64,000 bases of DNA from contig NZ_ARYH01000001.1 of assembly GCF_000685235.1 (NCBI RefSeq), positions 1,550,001 to 1,614,000 of the forward strand, in the 5' to 3' direction. The translations under genes and the position numbers were made by a program. Under the pieces are notes generated by a model. It was not told where the DNA came from. It did not search any database and saw only the letters and a list, made by a program, of their open reading frames with translations. Below, one piece after another: positions 28,112 to 37,487 of this stretch (positions are counted from its first letter, which is position 1; each line of letters starts with the position of its first letter). The DNA comes from Hyphomonas adhaerens MHS-3 (lineage in GTDB: Bacteria; Pseudomonadota; Alphaproteobacteria; Caulobacterales; Hyphomonadaceae).

Positions 28112-28779
28112 GCGAGGGGATCGATATTTCCCTGGATCGACGGGTTCACCCGCCACCACGCGGCAATGCCAAACCGTGAGGCTTTCGTCACTTCGACCGC
28201 ATGCGGAATGGTTTCGGAGAGCATGAACACGACACCAGCGCGTTCCGGCAGGATGTAGGCGGCGGGGGCCGCAGATTCTTCGGCGCCTTCCGGCCAGACG
28301 ACAAGCGCTCCGCCATTCTCCTCGGTCCAGTCTTCGTTCAGGTACACGACGAGTGACACGACCCGGTTGCGCGGCCCTTCGAAACTGTCGAGGTGGCGGT
28401 CGTAGAATTCCCCCGGCTGGTAGACCGCGAAGCAGGCTTCAAATTCGAACAGGCCGATCATGAGGCCGCGGTTGAGGGCTTCACGCAGCTGCTCCGCCCA
28501 CTGCAGGAAACCTGCCTGCGCCGGTGTTGCACCATCCATCCAGGCGATCCGGGACTTGCGGATCGACCGGTCAAGCTGGAAGTCCGCCTCCCGGCCGATC
28601 CCCGCAGGCGCCAGCTCACCTTCCGTATTGGCTTCCAGCACCTCCGCACGCAGGGCGAGGTAAAGGGCATCCGGCAACATGTGCGGTTGCCAGCTCCAGC
28701 CCTTAGACGCGAGATCACCAAGGATTGCGCCGAGGCGATTATCGCCGGGCGGAGGCACCAGAGGGGCAATGGCCGTCAT
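28108..28779 (-). CDS. 2-oxoglutarate/Fe(II)-dependent prolyl-hydroxylase-like dioxygenase
   Basis: 223 residues. The iron triad is readable as YDRHLDSF (His, Asp) and ETIPHAVEV (His), followed by the 2-oxoglutarate-binding Arg in SRFGIAAWWR. Around them are the family strands RVVSLVVYLNEDW and GGALVVWPEG, as in SM-20/PHD-like or PiuC-like enzymes. The substrate is not evident. It follows carA after 26 bp on the same strand and may be co-transcribed with it. Confidence 0.85.
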   Translation of the reverse strand: MTAIAPLVPPPGDNRLGAILGDLASKGWSWQPHMLPDALYLALRAEVLEANTEGELAPAGIGREADFQLDRSIRKSRIAWMDGATPAQAGFLQWAEQLREALNRGLMIGLFEFEACFAVYQPGEFYDRHLDSFEGPRNRVVSLVVYLNEDWTEENGGALVVWPEGAEESAAPAAYILPERAGVVFMLSETIPHAVEVTKASRFGIAAWWRVNPSIQGNIDPLA

Positions 28780-28805
28780 GGCCGTAAACTTTCAAAAGGG
28801 TCGGA

Positions 28806-29993
28806 CTATTTGCCGGCCCGGTGTTGCGTCATCAGGTCTGCAAAGCGCTGGAACAGGTAGAAACTGTCCTGCGGGCCAGGGCTGGCTTCGGGGTGATGCT
28901 GGACCGAAATGATCGGGCGGTCTTTCACGGCGAGGCCGGAATTCGTGCCATCGAACAGCGAGCGGTGACTTTCTTCCACGCCCGTCGGCAGAGTGGCCGG
29001 GTCGACGGTGAAGCCATGGTTCATGGACACGATCTCCACCTTCCCGGTGGACAGGTCTTTCACCGGGTGGTTCGCGCCGTGATGGCCCTGTGCCATTTTC
29101 ATTGTCTTCGCACCGAGGGCGAGCGCCAGAAGCTGGTGTCCGAGGCAGATACCAAGGATCGGCAGGCCGCTGTCGATCACCGCGCGGATCATGTCTCCGG
29201 ACCGCTTGATCGTTGCGGCCGGATCACCCGGGCCGTTGGAGAACACGATGCCGTCCGGCTTCAGCGCGGCGATGTCCTCGAACGACGCGTCGCCGTTCAC
29301 GACAGTTGCGCGGATGCCGACATTGGCGAGGTTGCGCAGGATGTTCTTCTTCACACCGAAATCGACCACAACGACGTGGAAGGCCGGCTTATCCAGATGG
29401 CCATATCCGGTTTCCGGCAGCCACAAGCTTTCGGAATTCTCGAAGTCTGCGCCGGTATCCACGTCCGCGGCGAGGTCGGCTGTTTCCAGGCCTTCCCAGG
29501 CGCGGGCCGCTTCGATCAGTGCATCAAGGTCGATATTTCCGTCCGGCTGGTGGCAGATGGCTGCCTTTTGCATGCCTTTCTCGCGGATCAGGCGGGTGAT
29601 GGCCCGCGTATCGACCCCGAAAAGACCGGCGATTCCGCGTTTTTTCAGCCATGAATCGAACGTATTGGTGGACCGCCAGTTCGAAGGCGCCGTGATCGGC
29701 TCGCGGAAAATGGCGCCCCGGGCGGCATGGGATCCGGGTTCCGAGGACTCCTCATGGTCCTCATCATTGGTCCCGACATTGCCGATATGGGGAAATGTGA
29801 ACAGGACGATTTGGGACGCGTAGGAAGGGTCCGTGAGGATCTCCTGATAGCCCGTGATCGCTGTATTGAAACACAATTCTCCGGTTCGGACGCCTGCGGC
29901 GCCTGCACCGTGACCAAGAAACACTGTGCCGTCGGCGAGCGCGATCGCTCCCGTGGCTGAAGTAGCCGCTTGAGTTTTGGCCAAGTAGGACAT
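28806..29993 (-). CDS. carA: Carbamoyl-phosphate synthase small (glutaminase) subunit
   Basis: 395 residues. It hydrolyses glutamine and feeds ammonia to CarB. An N-terminal CPSase small domain ([33 protein letters not shown]) is followed by a class I glutamine amidotransferase domain with catalytic Cys in [14 protein letters not shown] and the His-Glu pair in [10 protein letters not shown]. The ATG at 29993 has GGAGG ten bases before it; an upstream GTG at 30002 is too close to that site. Confidence 0.97.
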   Translation of the reverse strand: MSYLAKTQAATSATGAIALADGTVFLGHGAGAAGVRTGELCFNTAITGYQEILTDPSYASQIVLFTFPHIGNVGTNDEDHEESSEPGSHAARGAIFREPITAPSNWRSTNTFDSWLKKRGIAGLFGVDTRAITRLIREKGMQKAAICHQPDGNIDLDALIEAARAWEGLETADLAADVDTGADFENSESLWLPETGYGHLDKPAFHVVVVDFGVKKNILRNLANVGIRATVVNGDASFEDIAALKPDGIVFSNGPGDPAATIKRSGDMIRAVIDSGLPILGICLGHQLLALALGAKTMKMAQGHHGANHPVKDLSTGKVEIVSMNHGFTVDPATLPTGVEESHRSLFDGTNSGLAVKDRPIISVQHHPEASPGPQDSFYLFQRFADLMTQHRAGK

Positions 29994-30127
29994 ATTTGTC
30001 ACACCTCCCGGGCGCCGCGTAGGGTCTCGTTAACCCATCCGCATGAAGTTCGTCCGGTGTATTGGGGCGGAGTCTCTGCTGCGTCAAGCGAGTGATGCGG
30101 CAGGGCTTATGAGAGGCGAAACACGGC

Positions 30128-30625
30128 ATGGGCCGAGAAGATACGAGTGGATTGATGTCGCTTAAGGCGCGCATTGGTAATGCCCTCAAATCCGAGACCG
30201 AAAAGGGCAAGCCCGGCGTACGCCTGGCAACCCTGCGCCTGATCGATTGCGCGGTGCGTGACCGGGACGTGTGTGCACGTGGCCGCGGCGACGGTGAAGG
30301 CTGCCCGGAAGCGGATGTCCGCCGCGTGCTGGAGACCATGGTCGCCCAGCGCGAAGTGGCCGCCCGCGAGCACGAAGATGCCGGCCGCCTCGAAGAGGCC
30401 ATTCGCGAACGCGAAGAAATCGAGATTATCCAGCAATTCCTGCCAGTCCCCCTGCAGGGCAAGGCGCTGGAATCAGCCGTGGAGGAGGTTGTGACCGACC
30501 TCGGCGCCTCCAGGCTCAAGGACCTTGGCCGCTGCATGAGCGCGCTCAAGGAGCGTTATCCCGGCATGATCGAGTCCGGTGCAGCCGGCAAAGCTGTTCG
30601 CAAGGCCCTTTCGCGCGCCAGCTGA
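30128..30625 (+). CDS. GatB/YqeY domain-containing protein
   Basis: 165 residues. The YqeY family pattern is visible: MSLKARIGNALKSETEKGK, LATLRLIDCAVRDRD and a C-terminal tRNA-amidase-tail-like helical domain (DLGRCMSALKERYPGMIESG). It is related to the GatB tail of the tRNA-dependent amidotransferase but acts alone; its role is unknown. The ATG at 30155, directly before SLKARIG, fits the family start better, whereas 30128 has the better GAGAGG site. Upstream of dnaG, a frequent arrangement in Alphaproteobacteria. Confidence 0.88.
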   Translation: MGREDTSGLMSLKARIGNALKSETEKGKPGVRLATLRLIDCAVRDRDVCARGRGDGEGCPEADVRRVLETMVAQREVAAREHEDAGRLEEAIREREEIEIIQQFLPVPLQGKALESAVEEVVTDLGASRLKDLGRCMSALKERYPGMIESGAAGKAVRKALSRAS

Positions 30626-30712
30626 TCCCGTCAGTGAAACCTTCTTAACCTTCGGAACACGCCGAGGGTTGTCCCGTTCTTTCCGCACTTGAGCCACGGA
30701 AAGGACGATCAC

Positions 30713-31477
30713 ATGAAACCCCTTCTTTTTACCGCCAGTGCAATTGCCCTCATGATGGGTGCAGCTGCCTGTACCGAAGCGACGAGCCATGCGGAGACGG
30801 CGCCGCAGGCTGCAGCGGAAACTTCCGCTGCCACGCCGGATCAGATGCCGGACAAGCAAGCCGCCAACCTCAAGGAAATGACGCGGGCCGACATCGAACC
30901 GGTGAAACGCGAAAAGTTCACGCTGGCCTCTGACGAAATTCTGGCATCGCGCCTGATCGGCTCTGAGGTGCTGGACCCGGCGGGCGACGAAATCGCGACG
31001 GTGGCCGATGTCTGGATCGGTGAGCCCGGCGATACGCCGAAACTGATCGTCCGGGACGGTGGTGTGGCCGGTGTTGGCGGCACGCTGCACGCCATCGGCT
31101 TCGAAGGCGCCCTGATCGAACCTGTTGCAAACGATGACGAGCCGGACGTGCGCGTGACCTATTCGAAAGCTTCACTGGAAGGCCTGCCGGAGTTCAAGCA
31201 GAACGGCGTGGACGATTACCGTCTCGCCTCTGAAGCCATGGGCACGACGGCATCGCTGTCCTTCGGCGACAATCTCGCCCGGGTGAATGATTTCGTGATG
31301 AAGGTCGATGGCACACCGGAATATGCAGTCATTTCCGACGGTCTTGCCGGAACGACACATTACGTCATCGACGCCGATGCCCTGACCATCGAGCAGGGGG
31401 ACGGAGATGGAACCCTGGTCATCGATCTTGATGCCGATGCGTTTGCCCACGCCAAGGTACTGGCGGACGGTCAATAA
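30713..31477 (+). CDS. PRC-barrel-like lipoprotein
   Basis: 254 residues from the ATG at 30713 (GGAAAGGA site upstream). The signal sequence ends in a lipobox (GAAAC), followed by an Ala/Thr-rich linker and two PRC-barrel-type beta regions: LASRLIGSEVLDPAGDEIATV, read in parts, and SLSFGDNLARVNDFVM. PRC-barrel proteins of the envelope are common in Alphaproteobacteria and mostly uncharacterised. It lies between yqeY and dnaG, apparently as its own unit. Confidence 0.75.
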   Translation: MKPLLFTASAIALMMGAAACTEATSHAETAPQAAAETSAATPDQMPDKQAANLKEMTRADIEPVKREKFTLASDEILASRLIGSEVLDPAGDEIATVADVWIGEPGDTPKLIVRDGGVAGVGGTLHAIGFEGALIEPVANDDEPDVRVTYSKASLEGLPEFKQNGVDDYRLASEAMGTTASLSFGDNLARVNDFVMKVDGTPEYAVISDGLAGTTHYVIDADALTIEQGDGDGTLVIDLDADAFAHAKVLADGQ

Positions 31478-31588
31478 GCCTCCAGTCTGGCTGCGTAAGG
31501 GAGGGTCTGGCCTTGCCGGGCCCTCTTTTCGTGAGTTGACGTGAAAAGGCGCGTTTCCCCGGAGGCGGGAACGCGGTATCCTGACCGG

Positions 31589-33469
31589 ATGGCGCCACCT
31601 TCCATCCGCATCCCTGACGGCTTCGTAGAGGAGCTGAAGGCCCGTATCCGGCCTTCGGATGTGATCGGCCGCAAGGTGAAGCTGACCAAGAAGGGGAAGG
31701 AATGGGTCGGCCTTTCCCCCTTCACCAATGAGAAATCGCCCAGTTTCTACGTCAACGACCAGAAGCGCATCTTCAAGGATTTCTCCTCCGGTCTTGGCGG
31801 CGATGTCATCAGCTTCATCATGGAGACAGAACGTCTGAGCTTCATGGAAGCGGTGGAGAAGCTGGCGGAAGAGGCCGGCATGGAACTGCCCAAGGCGAGC
31901 CCGCAGGCCGCCGAGGAATATGACCACCGCAAACGCCTTCAGGCCGTGTGCGAAGCGGCGACGGCCTATTTCGAAGACCGGCTGAATTCTTCAGAAGGCA
32001 TGGCAGCGCGGACTTATCTTGAAGGGCGGGGCCTGCGGCCGGCAGCCTGGAAACGCCATCGCCTCGGCTATTCGCCGGACGACTGGCGCAAGACAATCGA
32101 CCATCTGAAATCGCAGGGATTCTCCACCAAGGAAATCCTGGAGGCAGGGCTCGCCAAGGAAAGCGACCGGGGCGGAGAGCCCTATGATGCGTTCCGCGGA
32201 CGACTGATGTTCCCGATCGCCGATGTGCGCGGCGGGATCATCGCGTTCGGGGGCAGGGCGCTTCAGCCGGATGCAAAACCGAAATACCTGAATTCCGGTG
32301 ACACACCGCTGTTTCACAAATCGCGCGTGCTCTACCGCTACAAGGTGGCGCGGGAAGCGCTGGGCGGGGGGGATGGCGGCGGCCTGCTCGTCTGCGAAGG
32401 CTACATGGATGCGATCGCGCTGGCCGAAGCGGGTTTTGGCACATCCGTGGCCCCGCTCGGCACGGCGCTGACGGAAGACCAGCTGAGCATGATCTGGCGG
32501 GCCGGGCCGGAACCGGTCCTGTGTTTTGACGGCGACCGCGCCGGACTTGGCGCGGCGTACCGGGCCATCGACCGGGCCCTGCCGCATGTCGAGCCGGGGC
32601 GGTCACTGTTCTTCGTGCTGCTGCCGGACGGCATGGACCCGGACGACCTGATTCGGGCACGCGGCCCCGGCGCCATGTCTGACGCGCTGGAAGAACGGAT
32701 CTCCATGTCCGAACTTCTCTGGCTGCGCGAGCGCGATGCCGAACCGCTCGACACGCCCGAGCGCCAGGCAGGCCTGGAGGCCCGTCTGATGGCCGCTGCC
32801 GCGCAAATCCAGCATCCCGGCGTTCGCGCCGCGTATGAGCGCGACCTCAAATCCCGGATGCGGGATCATTTCTGGCAACTGCGCCAGGCCAGCCGCGGCA
32901 GGTCCAAAGGCAGCGGGGACTACAGAAAGCGCCCCGGAACGGGACAATTTCCCGCCTCAGGCGATCAGGGGCAGGTGGAACTGAAAGGCGGCGCGCCAGC
33001 CAAACTGCGCGGCCTGGGGCAGGTGGTGCGGGCGGTCGATACGCCCGAACTGCTGGACCTCGGCGCCGAAACGCTTGCGGCGGCTGTTTTTGCCGATCCG
33101 GACGTCAGCCGGATGCGCGATGCTGTGCTGGACTTCGCGGATGCAGGAAAACCTATTGACCGCGAGGCATTGAGTGCCCATTTAGCGGAAGCAGGGAACA
33201 TGCGCGCTGCCAGTCTGCTCAACGAATATCCCCAGACGCCTCCGATAGCGGTCGACGGACCCGAGGCACGGGAATGGCTAATTGCCCTCGAGCAATACAT
33301 GGTTGCAGGTCGTTCCGCAGAGCAGGACACCGACACTGGCATGGATGATGCTGGTGCGGATGCTACGTCGTCGCCATCAGCCTGGCGGCGCAAGCACCAG
33401 CTTGTCGCGGAACGCAGGGCTCTGAGAGCCCGCATGAACGAGGCAGCAGGAAAAGTCGGCGAAAGCTGA
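31589..33469 (+). CDS. dnaG: DNA primase DnaG, lacking zinc ligands
   Basis: 626 residues from the ATG at 31589 (the frame is open 16 codons upstream). DnaG makes RNA primers for replication. The order is zinc-ribbon-like N-terminus, Toprim-containing RNA polymerase core (LLVCEGYMDAIALAEAG, CFDGDRAGLGAA, DGMDPDDLIRARG) and a C-terminal DnaB-binding domain. The four zinc ligands of E. coli DnaG are all replaced: Ser43, Thr46, Asp64 and Ser67 within GLSPFTNEKSPSF and IFKDFSSGLGGD. The rest of the module fold-pattern is kept. rpoD follows, as in the classic macromolecular synthesis operon, though no rpsU is present. Confidence 0.96.
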   Translation: MAPPSIRIPDGFVEELKARIRPSDVIGRKVKLTKKGKEWVGLSPFTNEKSPSFYVNDQKRIFKDFSSGLGGDVISFIMETERLSFMEAVEKLAEEAGMELPKASPQAAEEYDHRKRLQAVCEAATAYFEDRLNSSEGMAARTYLEGRGLRPAAWKRHRLGYSPDDWRKTIDHLKSQGFSTKEILEAGLAKESDRGGEPYDAFRGRLMFPIADVRGGIIAFGGRALQPDAKPKYLNSGDTPLFHKSRVLYRYKVAREALGGGDGGGLLVCEGYMDAIALAEAGFGTSVAPLGTALTEDQLSMIWRAGPEPVLCFDGDRAGLGAAYRAIDRALPHVEPGRSLFFVLLPDGMDPDDLIRARGPGAMSDALEERISMSELLWLRERDAEPLDTPERQAGLEARLMAAAAQIQHPGVRAAYERDLKSRMRDHFWQLRQASRGRSKGSGDYRKRPGTGQFPASGDQGQVELKGGAPAKLRGLGQVVRAVDTPELLDLGAETLAAAVFADPDVSRMRDAVLDFADAGKPIDREALSAHLAEAGNMRAASLLNEYPQTPPIAVDGPEAREWLIALEQYMVAGRSAEQDTDTGMDDAGADATSSPSAWRRKHQLVAERRALRARMNEAAGKVGES

Positions 33470-33534
33470 AAAAGCACGGAACTTTGAGGCGTATGGCGGG
33501 GCGAGCGCGTCGTATGTCACGGGAGAGAGAGTGA

Positions 33535-35523
33535 ATGGCATCTGCCAAGCAGAAGAATACGCAGAGCGAACGTGAATCCGAGGACGAAAAGGACAACGAC
33601 GCCGGTCTTGTCGATTTCAACGCCACGGACGTCAAAAAGGTCCTGAAGCGCGCCCAGAAGCGCGGCTTTATCACCCATGACGAAATCAACGCGCTTCTGC
33701 CGAATGACGAAATGACGTCCGACCAGATCGAGGACGTCATGTCCCAGATCTCGGAAATGGGCATTGCCGTCGTCGAAACGGAAGAAGAAGCGGAAGAGCA
33801 GGGCAAGGCCCTGACCAAGATCGAGGACCGCAAGGTCGTCGCCAAGAAGGGCAATGCGCGCGGTTCCGACCGCACCGACGACCCGGTACGCATGTACCTG
33901 CGCGAAATGGGCGCCGTCGAACTGCTGTCCCGCGAAGGCGAGATTGCGATTGCCAAGCGGATCGAAGCCGGCCGCGACGCGATGATCCGCGGCCTGTGCG
34001 AAAGCCCGCTGACTTTCGAAGCCATGATGGTCTGGCGGGACGAGCTCATCAATGAGCGCATCCTCCTGCGCGACCTGATCGACCTGGAAGCGACCTATGG
34101 CGCGGAAAATCCGCCGCCGGAGCCGAAACCCGTCGAGAAGGAAGAAGAGCCCGAGGCGAAGGCGAAAACCCGCCGCGGCGATGTCGACGAGGTCGAGGCC
34201 GAACGCGAGCGCCAGAAGAAAGAAGCCGAAGAGGAAGAGGACGAAGACGACGCCGCCGCCATGTCCATGTCGGCCATGGAAGCGGAACTTCGTGACGGCG
34301 TCCTCGCCAAGCTCGACGAAATCTCCGACGGCTTCGGACGTTACCGCAAGCTGCAGGACAAGCTCGTTACCCGCCGGATGGAAGGCAAGGAACTGACGCC
34401 GAAGGCGCAGTCCGAATATGACGAACTGTCCAACAACATCGTTGAGAACCTGAAGACGATCCACATCAACAACGCCCGTATCGAGGCGCTGGTGGAACAG
34501 CTTTATGCCATCAACAAGAAGCTGATGGGCCTGGAAGGCAAGCTGATGCGCCTGGCTGACGCGCATGGCGTGCCGCGCAAGGAATTCCTCAGCAACTATT
34601 TCGGCCGCGAGCTGGAGCCGGACTGGACCGAACAGGTCAGAGGCCTGTCTGCGAAATGGAAGCGTTTCGTCGACTCCAAGGAAACCGACATCGAGGAAGT
34701 GCGTTCGGAAATCTCCGAAATCGCACAGGAAATCGGTATTCCGATCGACGACTATCGCCGCATCGTCCAGACGGTGCAGAAAGGCGAGCGTGAAGCCCGC
34801 ATCGCGAAAAAGGAGATGGTGGAAGCCAACCTCCGCCTCGTGATCTCCATCGCGAAGAAGTATACGAACCGCGGCCTTCAGTTCCTGGATCTCATCCAGG
34901 AGGGCAATATCGGCCTGATGAAGGCGGTGGACAAATTTGAGTATCGCCGCGGCTACAAATTCTCGACCTACGCCACATGGTGGATCCGTCAGGCTATAAC
35001 CCGGTCGATTGCCGACCAGGCCCGCACGATCCGTATTCCGGTGCACATGATCGAGACGATCAACAAGATCATCCGTACCCAGCGCCAGATGCTGCACGAG
35101 ATTGGCCGCGAGCCGACTCCGGAAGAACTGGCCGAGAAGCTGGGCCTGCCGCTGGAGAAGATCCGCAAGGTTCTGAAGATCGCGAAAGAGCCGATCTCGC
35201 TGGAAACGCCGATTGGCGACGACGAGGATTCAAACCTCGGCGACTTCATTGAGGACAAGGCCGCGCTTCTGCCGGTCGATGCCGCGATCCAGTCGAACCT
35301 GCGTGAGACGACGACCCGTGTGCTCGCCTCGCTCACCCCGCGTGAGGAACGTGTGCTGCGCATGCGCTTCGGCATCGGCATGAACACCGACCACACGCTG
35401 GAAGAAGTCGGCCAGCAGTTCAGCGTGACGCGCGAACGTATCCGCCAGATCGAAGCGAAAGCGCTCCGCAAGCTGAAGCATCCGAGCCGCAGCCGCAAGC
35501 TGCGCAGCTTCCTGGATACGTAA
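33535..35523 (+). CDS. rpoD: Primary sigma factor RpoD (sigma-70)
   Basis: 662 residues, normal for alphaproteobacterial RpoD. Region 1.1 is at the N-terminus, then region 1.2 ([20 protein letters not shown]), a long acidic non-conserved insert (about residues 195-250, rich in Glu and Asp), region 2 ([20 protein letters not shown] and [17 protein letters not shown]), region 3 and region 4.2 ([20 protein letters not shown]). It directs RNA polymerase to housekeeping promoters. It follows dnaG by 65 bp and ends at a strong terminator. Confidence 0.98.
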   Translation: MASAKQKNTQSERESEDEKDNDAGLVDFNATDVKKVLKRAQKRGFITHDEINALLPNDEMTSDQIEDVMSQISEMGIAVVETEEEAEEQGKALTKIEDRKVVAKKGNARGSDRTDDPVRMYLREMGAVELLSREGEIAIAKRIEAGRDAMIRGLCESPLTFEAMMVWRDELINERILLRDLIDLEATYGAENPPPEPKPVEKEEEPEAKAKTRRGDVDEVEAERERQKKEAEEEEDEDDAAAMSMSAMEAELRDGVLAKLDEISDGFGRYRKLQDKLVTRRMEGKELTPKAQSEYDELSNNIVENLKTIHINNARIEALVEQLYAINKKLMGLEGKLMRLADAHGVPRKEFLSNYFGRELEPDWTEQVRGLSAKWKRFVDSKETDIEEVRSEISEIAQEIGIPIDDYRRIVQTVQKGEREARIAKKEMVEANLRLVISIAKKYTNRGLQFLDLIQEGNIGLMKAVDKFEYRRGYKFSTYATWWIRQAITRSIADQARTIRIPVHMIETINKIIRTQRQMLHEIGREPTPEELAEKLGLPLEKIRKVLKIAKEPISLETPIGDDEDSNLGDFIEDKAALLPVDAAIQSNLRETTTRVLASLTPREERVLRMRFGIGMNTDHTLEEVGQQFSVTRERIRQIEAKALRKLKHPSRSRKLRSFLDT

Positions 35524-35531
35524 GAATTTTG

Positions 35532-35559
35532 AAGGGCGGTCCATGTGGCCGCCCTTTTT
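35532..35559 (+). terminator. Rho-independent terminator of rpoD
   Basis: AAGGGCGG and CCGCCCTT form the stem, followed by T-tract, directly after the rpoD stop codon. Confidence 0.9.
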
Positions 35560-35561
35560 AT

Positions 35562-35780
35562 TCACTCGGCTAGAAGGGTCCAGCTAGGTAGACGCCGCAT
35601 GAGGGGGATATCTCGCTTGATGAAGTCGAGGCACTGGCGCTGAAGTATCCGCATCTGGACTTCATTGAAAGCCGCGAACGTATCGGTATCAGCGAGTGTT
35701 GTGGCGGTAAGGTCGGCTGGGCCGAGGATAACGTACCGATGAGATTTTAGTTCGTGTACGGTAATTTGATTGCCAGGCAT
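35562..35780 (-). CDS. Possible small orphan protein
   Basis: 72 residues, beginning MPGNQITVHELKSHRYVILG and ending RDIPLMRRLPSWTLLAE. I recognise no family. No convincing ribosome-binding site precedes the ATG. It occupies most of an otherwise gene-free stretch after rpoD whose base composition is more AT-rich than its neighbours. It could be a genuine accessory gene, a remnant or chance. Confidence 0.25.
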   Translation of the reverse strand: MPGNQITVHELKSHRYVILGPADLTATTLADTDTFAAFNEVQMRILQRQCLDFIKRDIPLMRRLPSWTLLAE

Positions 35781-35911
35781 GTAGATAATGAAACGATTTT
35801 CCGTGCACTTTATCTGGCGGGGCTGCTCCGCGCAAAGGTGCTGGGCAAGGCAGTGTTCATGTTTAATTCAGATGCGCGTGTGGATAGTCTTTTTTTACAA
35901 GGATAAAATTA
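35781..35911. other. AT-richer intergenic leader of the repeat-protein gene
   Basis: No credible gene is seen. The stretch becomes AT-rich towards its end, with a seven-T run at about 35889-35895 and an AAGGA site eight bases before the ATG at 35912. It probably holds the promoter of the repeat protein. Confidence 0.4.
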
Positions 35912-36766
35912 ATGAAGAAAATTTTGCTCTCGGTCATCGCGCCGGTTCTGGCGCTGGCAACAGGTCAGGCCTCTGCACAAGAAGATTGCAAGACCTGTGA
36001 GGTGGCACCGCAAGAGTTTAAATATGACGACAAGGCAGTTGAACGCAAGAATCCGATGGTTTCAGATATCGCGACTGTCAAAGCATCTGAAATTGAGAAC
36101 ATAAAGCTTGGCAATGGCATCAAGGGTGAAGCCCAGGCAATGCCGAACGAGAAGCTTGGCAACGGCATCAAGGGTGAAGCCCAGGCAATGCCGAACGAGA
36201 AGCTTGGCAACGGCATCAAGGGTGAAGCCCAGGCAATGCCGAACGAGAAGCTTGGCAACGGCATCAAGGGTGAAGCCCAGGCAATGCCGAACGAGAAGCT
36301 TGGCAACGGCATCAAGGGTGAAGCCCAGGCAATGCCGAACGAGAAGCTTGGCAACGGCATCAAGGGTGAAGCCCAGGCAATGCCGAACGAGAAGCTTGGC
36401 AACGGCATCAAGGGTGAAGCCCAGGCAATGCCGAACGAGAAGCTTGGCAACGGCATCAAGGGTGAAGCCCAGGCAATGCCGAACGAGAAGCTTGGCAACG
36501 GCATCAAGGGTGAAGCCCAGGCAATGCCGAACGAGAAGCTTGGCAACGGCATCAAGGGTGAAGCCCAGGCAATGCCGAACGAGAAGCTTGGCAACGGCAT
36601 CAAGGGTGAAGCCCAGGCAATGCCGAACGAGAAGCTTGGCAACGGCATCAAGGGTGAATTCCGGGCAATGCCGAACGAGAAGCTTGGCAATGGCATCAAG
36701 GGTGAATTCCGGGCAATGCCGAACGAGAAGCTTGGCAATGGCATCAAGGGTGAAAGCGCGGATTAA
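35912..36766 (+). CDS. Secreted protein built of 16-residue tandem repeats, function unknown
   Basis: 284 residues. A classical signal peptide (MKKILLSVIAPVLALATGQASA) is followed by about 42 unique residues with a CKTC pair, and then residues 65-284 are a tandem array: thirteen full copies of KLGNGIKGEAQAMPNE plus a final KLGNGIKGE-SAD. Copies 12 and 13 read FRAMPNE instead of AQAMPNE. Each unit is charged, Gly/Asn-rich and lacks Cys and aromatic residues apart from the Phe in those two variants. The DNA copies are almost identical, so expansion is recent. No family is recognised; a disordered or beta-solenoid-like exported polymer is only one possibility. The next gene is convergent. Confidence 0.85.
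   Translation: MKKILLSVIAPVLALATGQASAQEDCKTCEVAPQEFKYDDKAVERKNPMVSDIATVKASEIENIKLGNGIKGEAQAMPNEKLGNGIKGEAQAMPNEKLGNGIKGEAQAMPNEKLGNGIKGEAQAMPNEKLGNGIKGEAQAMPNEKLGNGIKGEAQAMPNEKLGNGIKGEAQAMPNEKLGNGIKGEAQAMPNEKLGNGIKGEAQAMPNEKLGNGIKGEAQAMPNEKLGNGIKGEAQAMPNEKLGNGIKGEFRAMPNEKLGNGIKGEFRAMPNEKLGNGIKGESAD
36104..36766 (+). repeat. 48-bp in-frame tandem repeat, 13 full copies plus a partial copy
   Basis: The unit begins at an AAGCTTGGC (HindIII site) and recurs exactly every 48 bp from 36104 to 36728. Copies 2-12 have GGCAACGGC, while the first and the last two have GGCAATGGC. Copies 12 and 13 carry GAATTCCGG in place of GAAGCCCAG. There are no spacers, so this is a coding minisatellite and not a CRISPR. 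The edge copies share variants, as expected if the middle was expanded by unequal exchange or slippage. Confidence 0.97.
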
Positions 36767-36799
36767 ATCCACGATTTTTCCTGCGAAGCCTGACCGGTA

Positions 36800-37381
36800 T
36801 CAGAGCTGACGTTTGATACCGGCTGCCCACGCCTTGGCTTCTTTCCTTTCGGTTTTGTTTTTCGGTTTTTGTCTTTCCGTCACCATGTCGACAATGTTCG
36901 GTTCGGGGTGAACCAGGTGACCAAGACCATCAGGTGTGGAAAGCCAAACCGGAAGGTCGCCTTGCGAGAACATGGCGATGAGGTTTCTACCAAGCTCGGT
37001 TCCATAGGCTTCAACGCCATCAAACGCCCACCCGCCTATGTAGAGTTTGGCAAATGGATGGGGCGGATCGTTCGGGCGCTGCAAGCTGAATATGATTTTC
37101 AATTTGTCAGGACGGGCCTCTTCAGGCATCGCACCGATATGTTTCCAGAGACACTGCCATTCCCGGCACACGGGAAACCGTTCCTCGTAAATCCCGCATC
37201 CTGGATTTGCACAATGTTCACAGGCTATGCCTTCCGGCTTTTGAAATTCAGGTGTTCGGATTGTAAGGTGCGTGCAGCAAGCTGAGCAATCTCCACACTC
37301 TCTGCCTTCAACAAGTCCTCCGAAAATTTTCTCCCGGTCAGCCTCCGGGCGGAAATCCATATCCCATGTCAGGTGTTTCAT
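36800..37381 (-). CDS. YkgJ-type cysteine-cluster protein
   Basis: 193 residues from the ATG at 37381; the frame is open 23 codons upstream but reads like non-coding palindrome DNA. The N-terminal region has the cysteine cluster RECGDCSACCTHL, then CEHC-x3-GCGIYEERFPVCREWQC, the pattern of the YkgJ/UPF0153 zinc- or iron-chelating family. The C-terminus is basic (KPKNKTERKEAKAW). Function is unknown. It is convergent with the repeat-protein gene. Confidence 0.8.
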   Translation of the reverse strand: MKHLTWDMDFRPEADREKIFGGLVEGRECGDCSACCTHLTIRTPEFQKPEGIACEHCANPGCGIYEERFPVCREWQCLWKHIGAMPEEARPDKLKIIFSLQRPNDPPHPFAKLYIGGWAFDGVEAYGTELGRNLIAMFSQGDLPVWLSTPDGLGHLVHPEPNIVDMVTERQKPKNKTERKEAKAWAAGIKRQL

Positions 37382-37405
37382 AATATCCAGTCTTTTACAT
37401 TGGTT

Positions 37406-37467
37406 TGGTCGACCAGTGACGTTTAAGCTTGGTTTGTAAACCCTCATCATAGGCCGTCCTGGACGGC
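37406..37467. promoter_or_regulatory. Cluster of three inverted repeats upstream of the ykgJ-like gene
   Basis: Within 62 bp lie TGGTCGACCA (37406-37415, perfect), GGTTT-GT-AAACC (37431-37442, perfect) and GCCGTCC-T-GGACGGC (37453-37467, perfect). They sit directly upstream of the minus-strand gene start at 37381 and so may be operator sites or short hairpins. Confidence 0.4.
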
Positions 37468-37487
37468 TTGACCTGACTTACAAGTTT

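Noticed and set aside
33517-35097. A 526-codon minus-strand frame
   Set aside because: It is antisense to rpoD, which has full family motifs; the frame is a codon-bias shadow.
36104-36766. CRISPR-like periodic repeats
   Set aside because: The 48-bp units are contiguous with no spacers and are in frame within a protein, so this is a coding tandem repeat.
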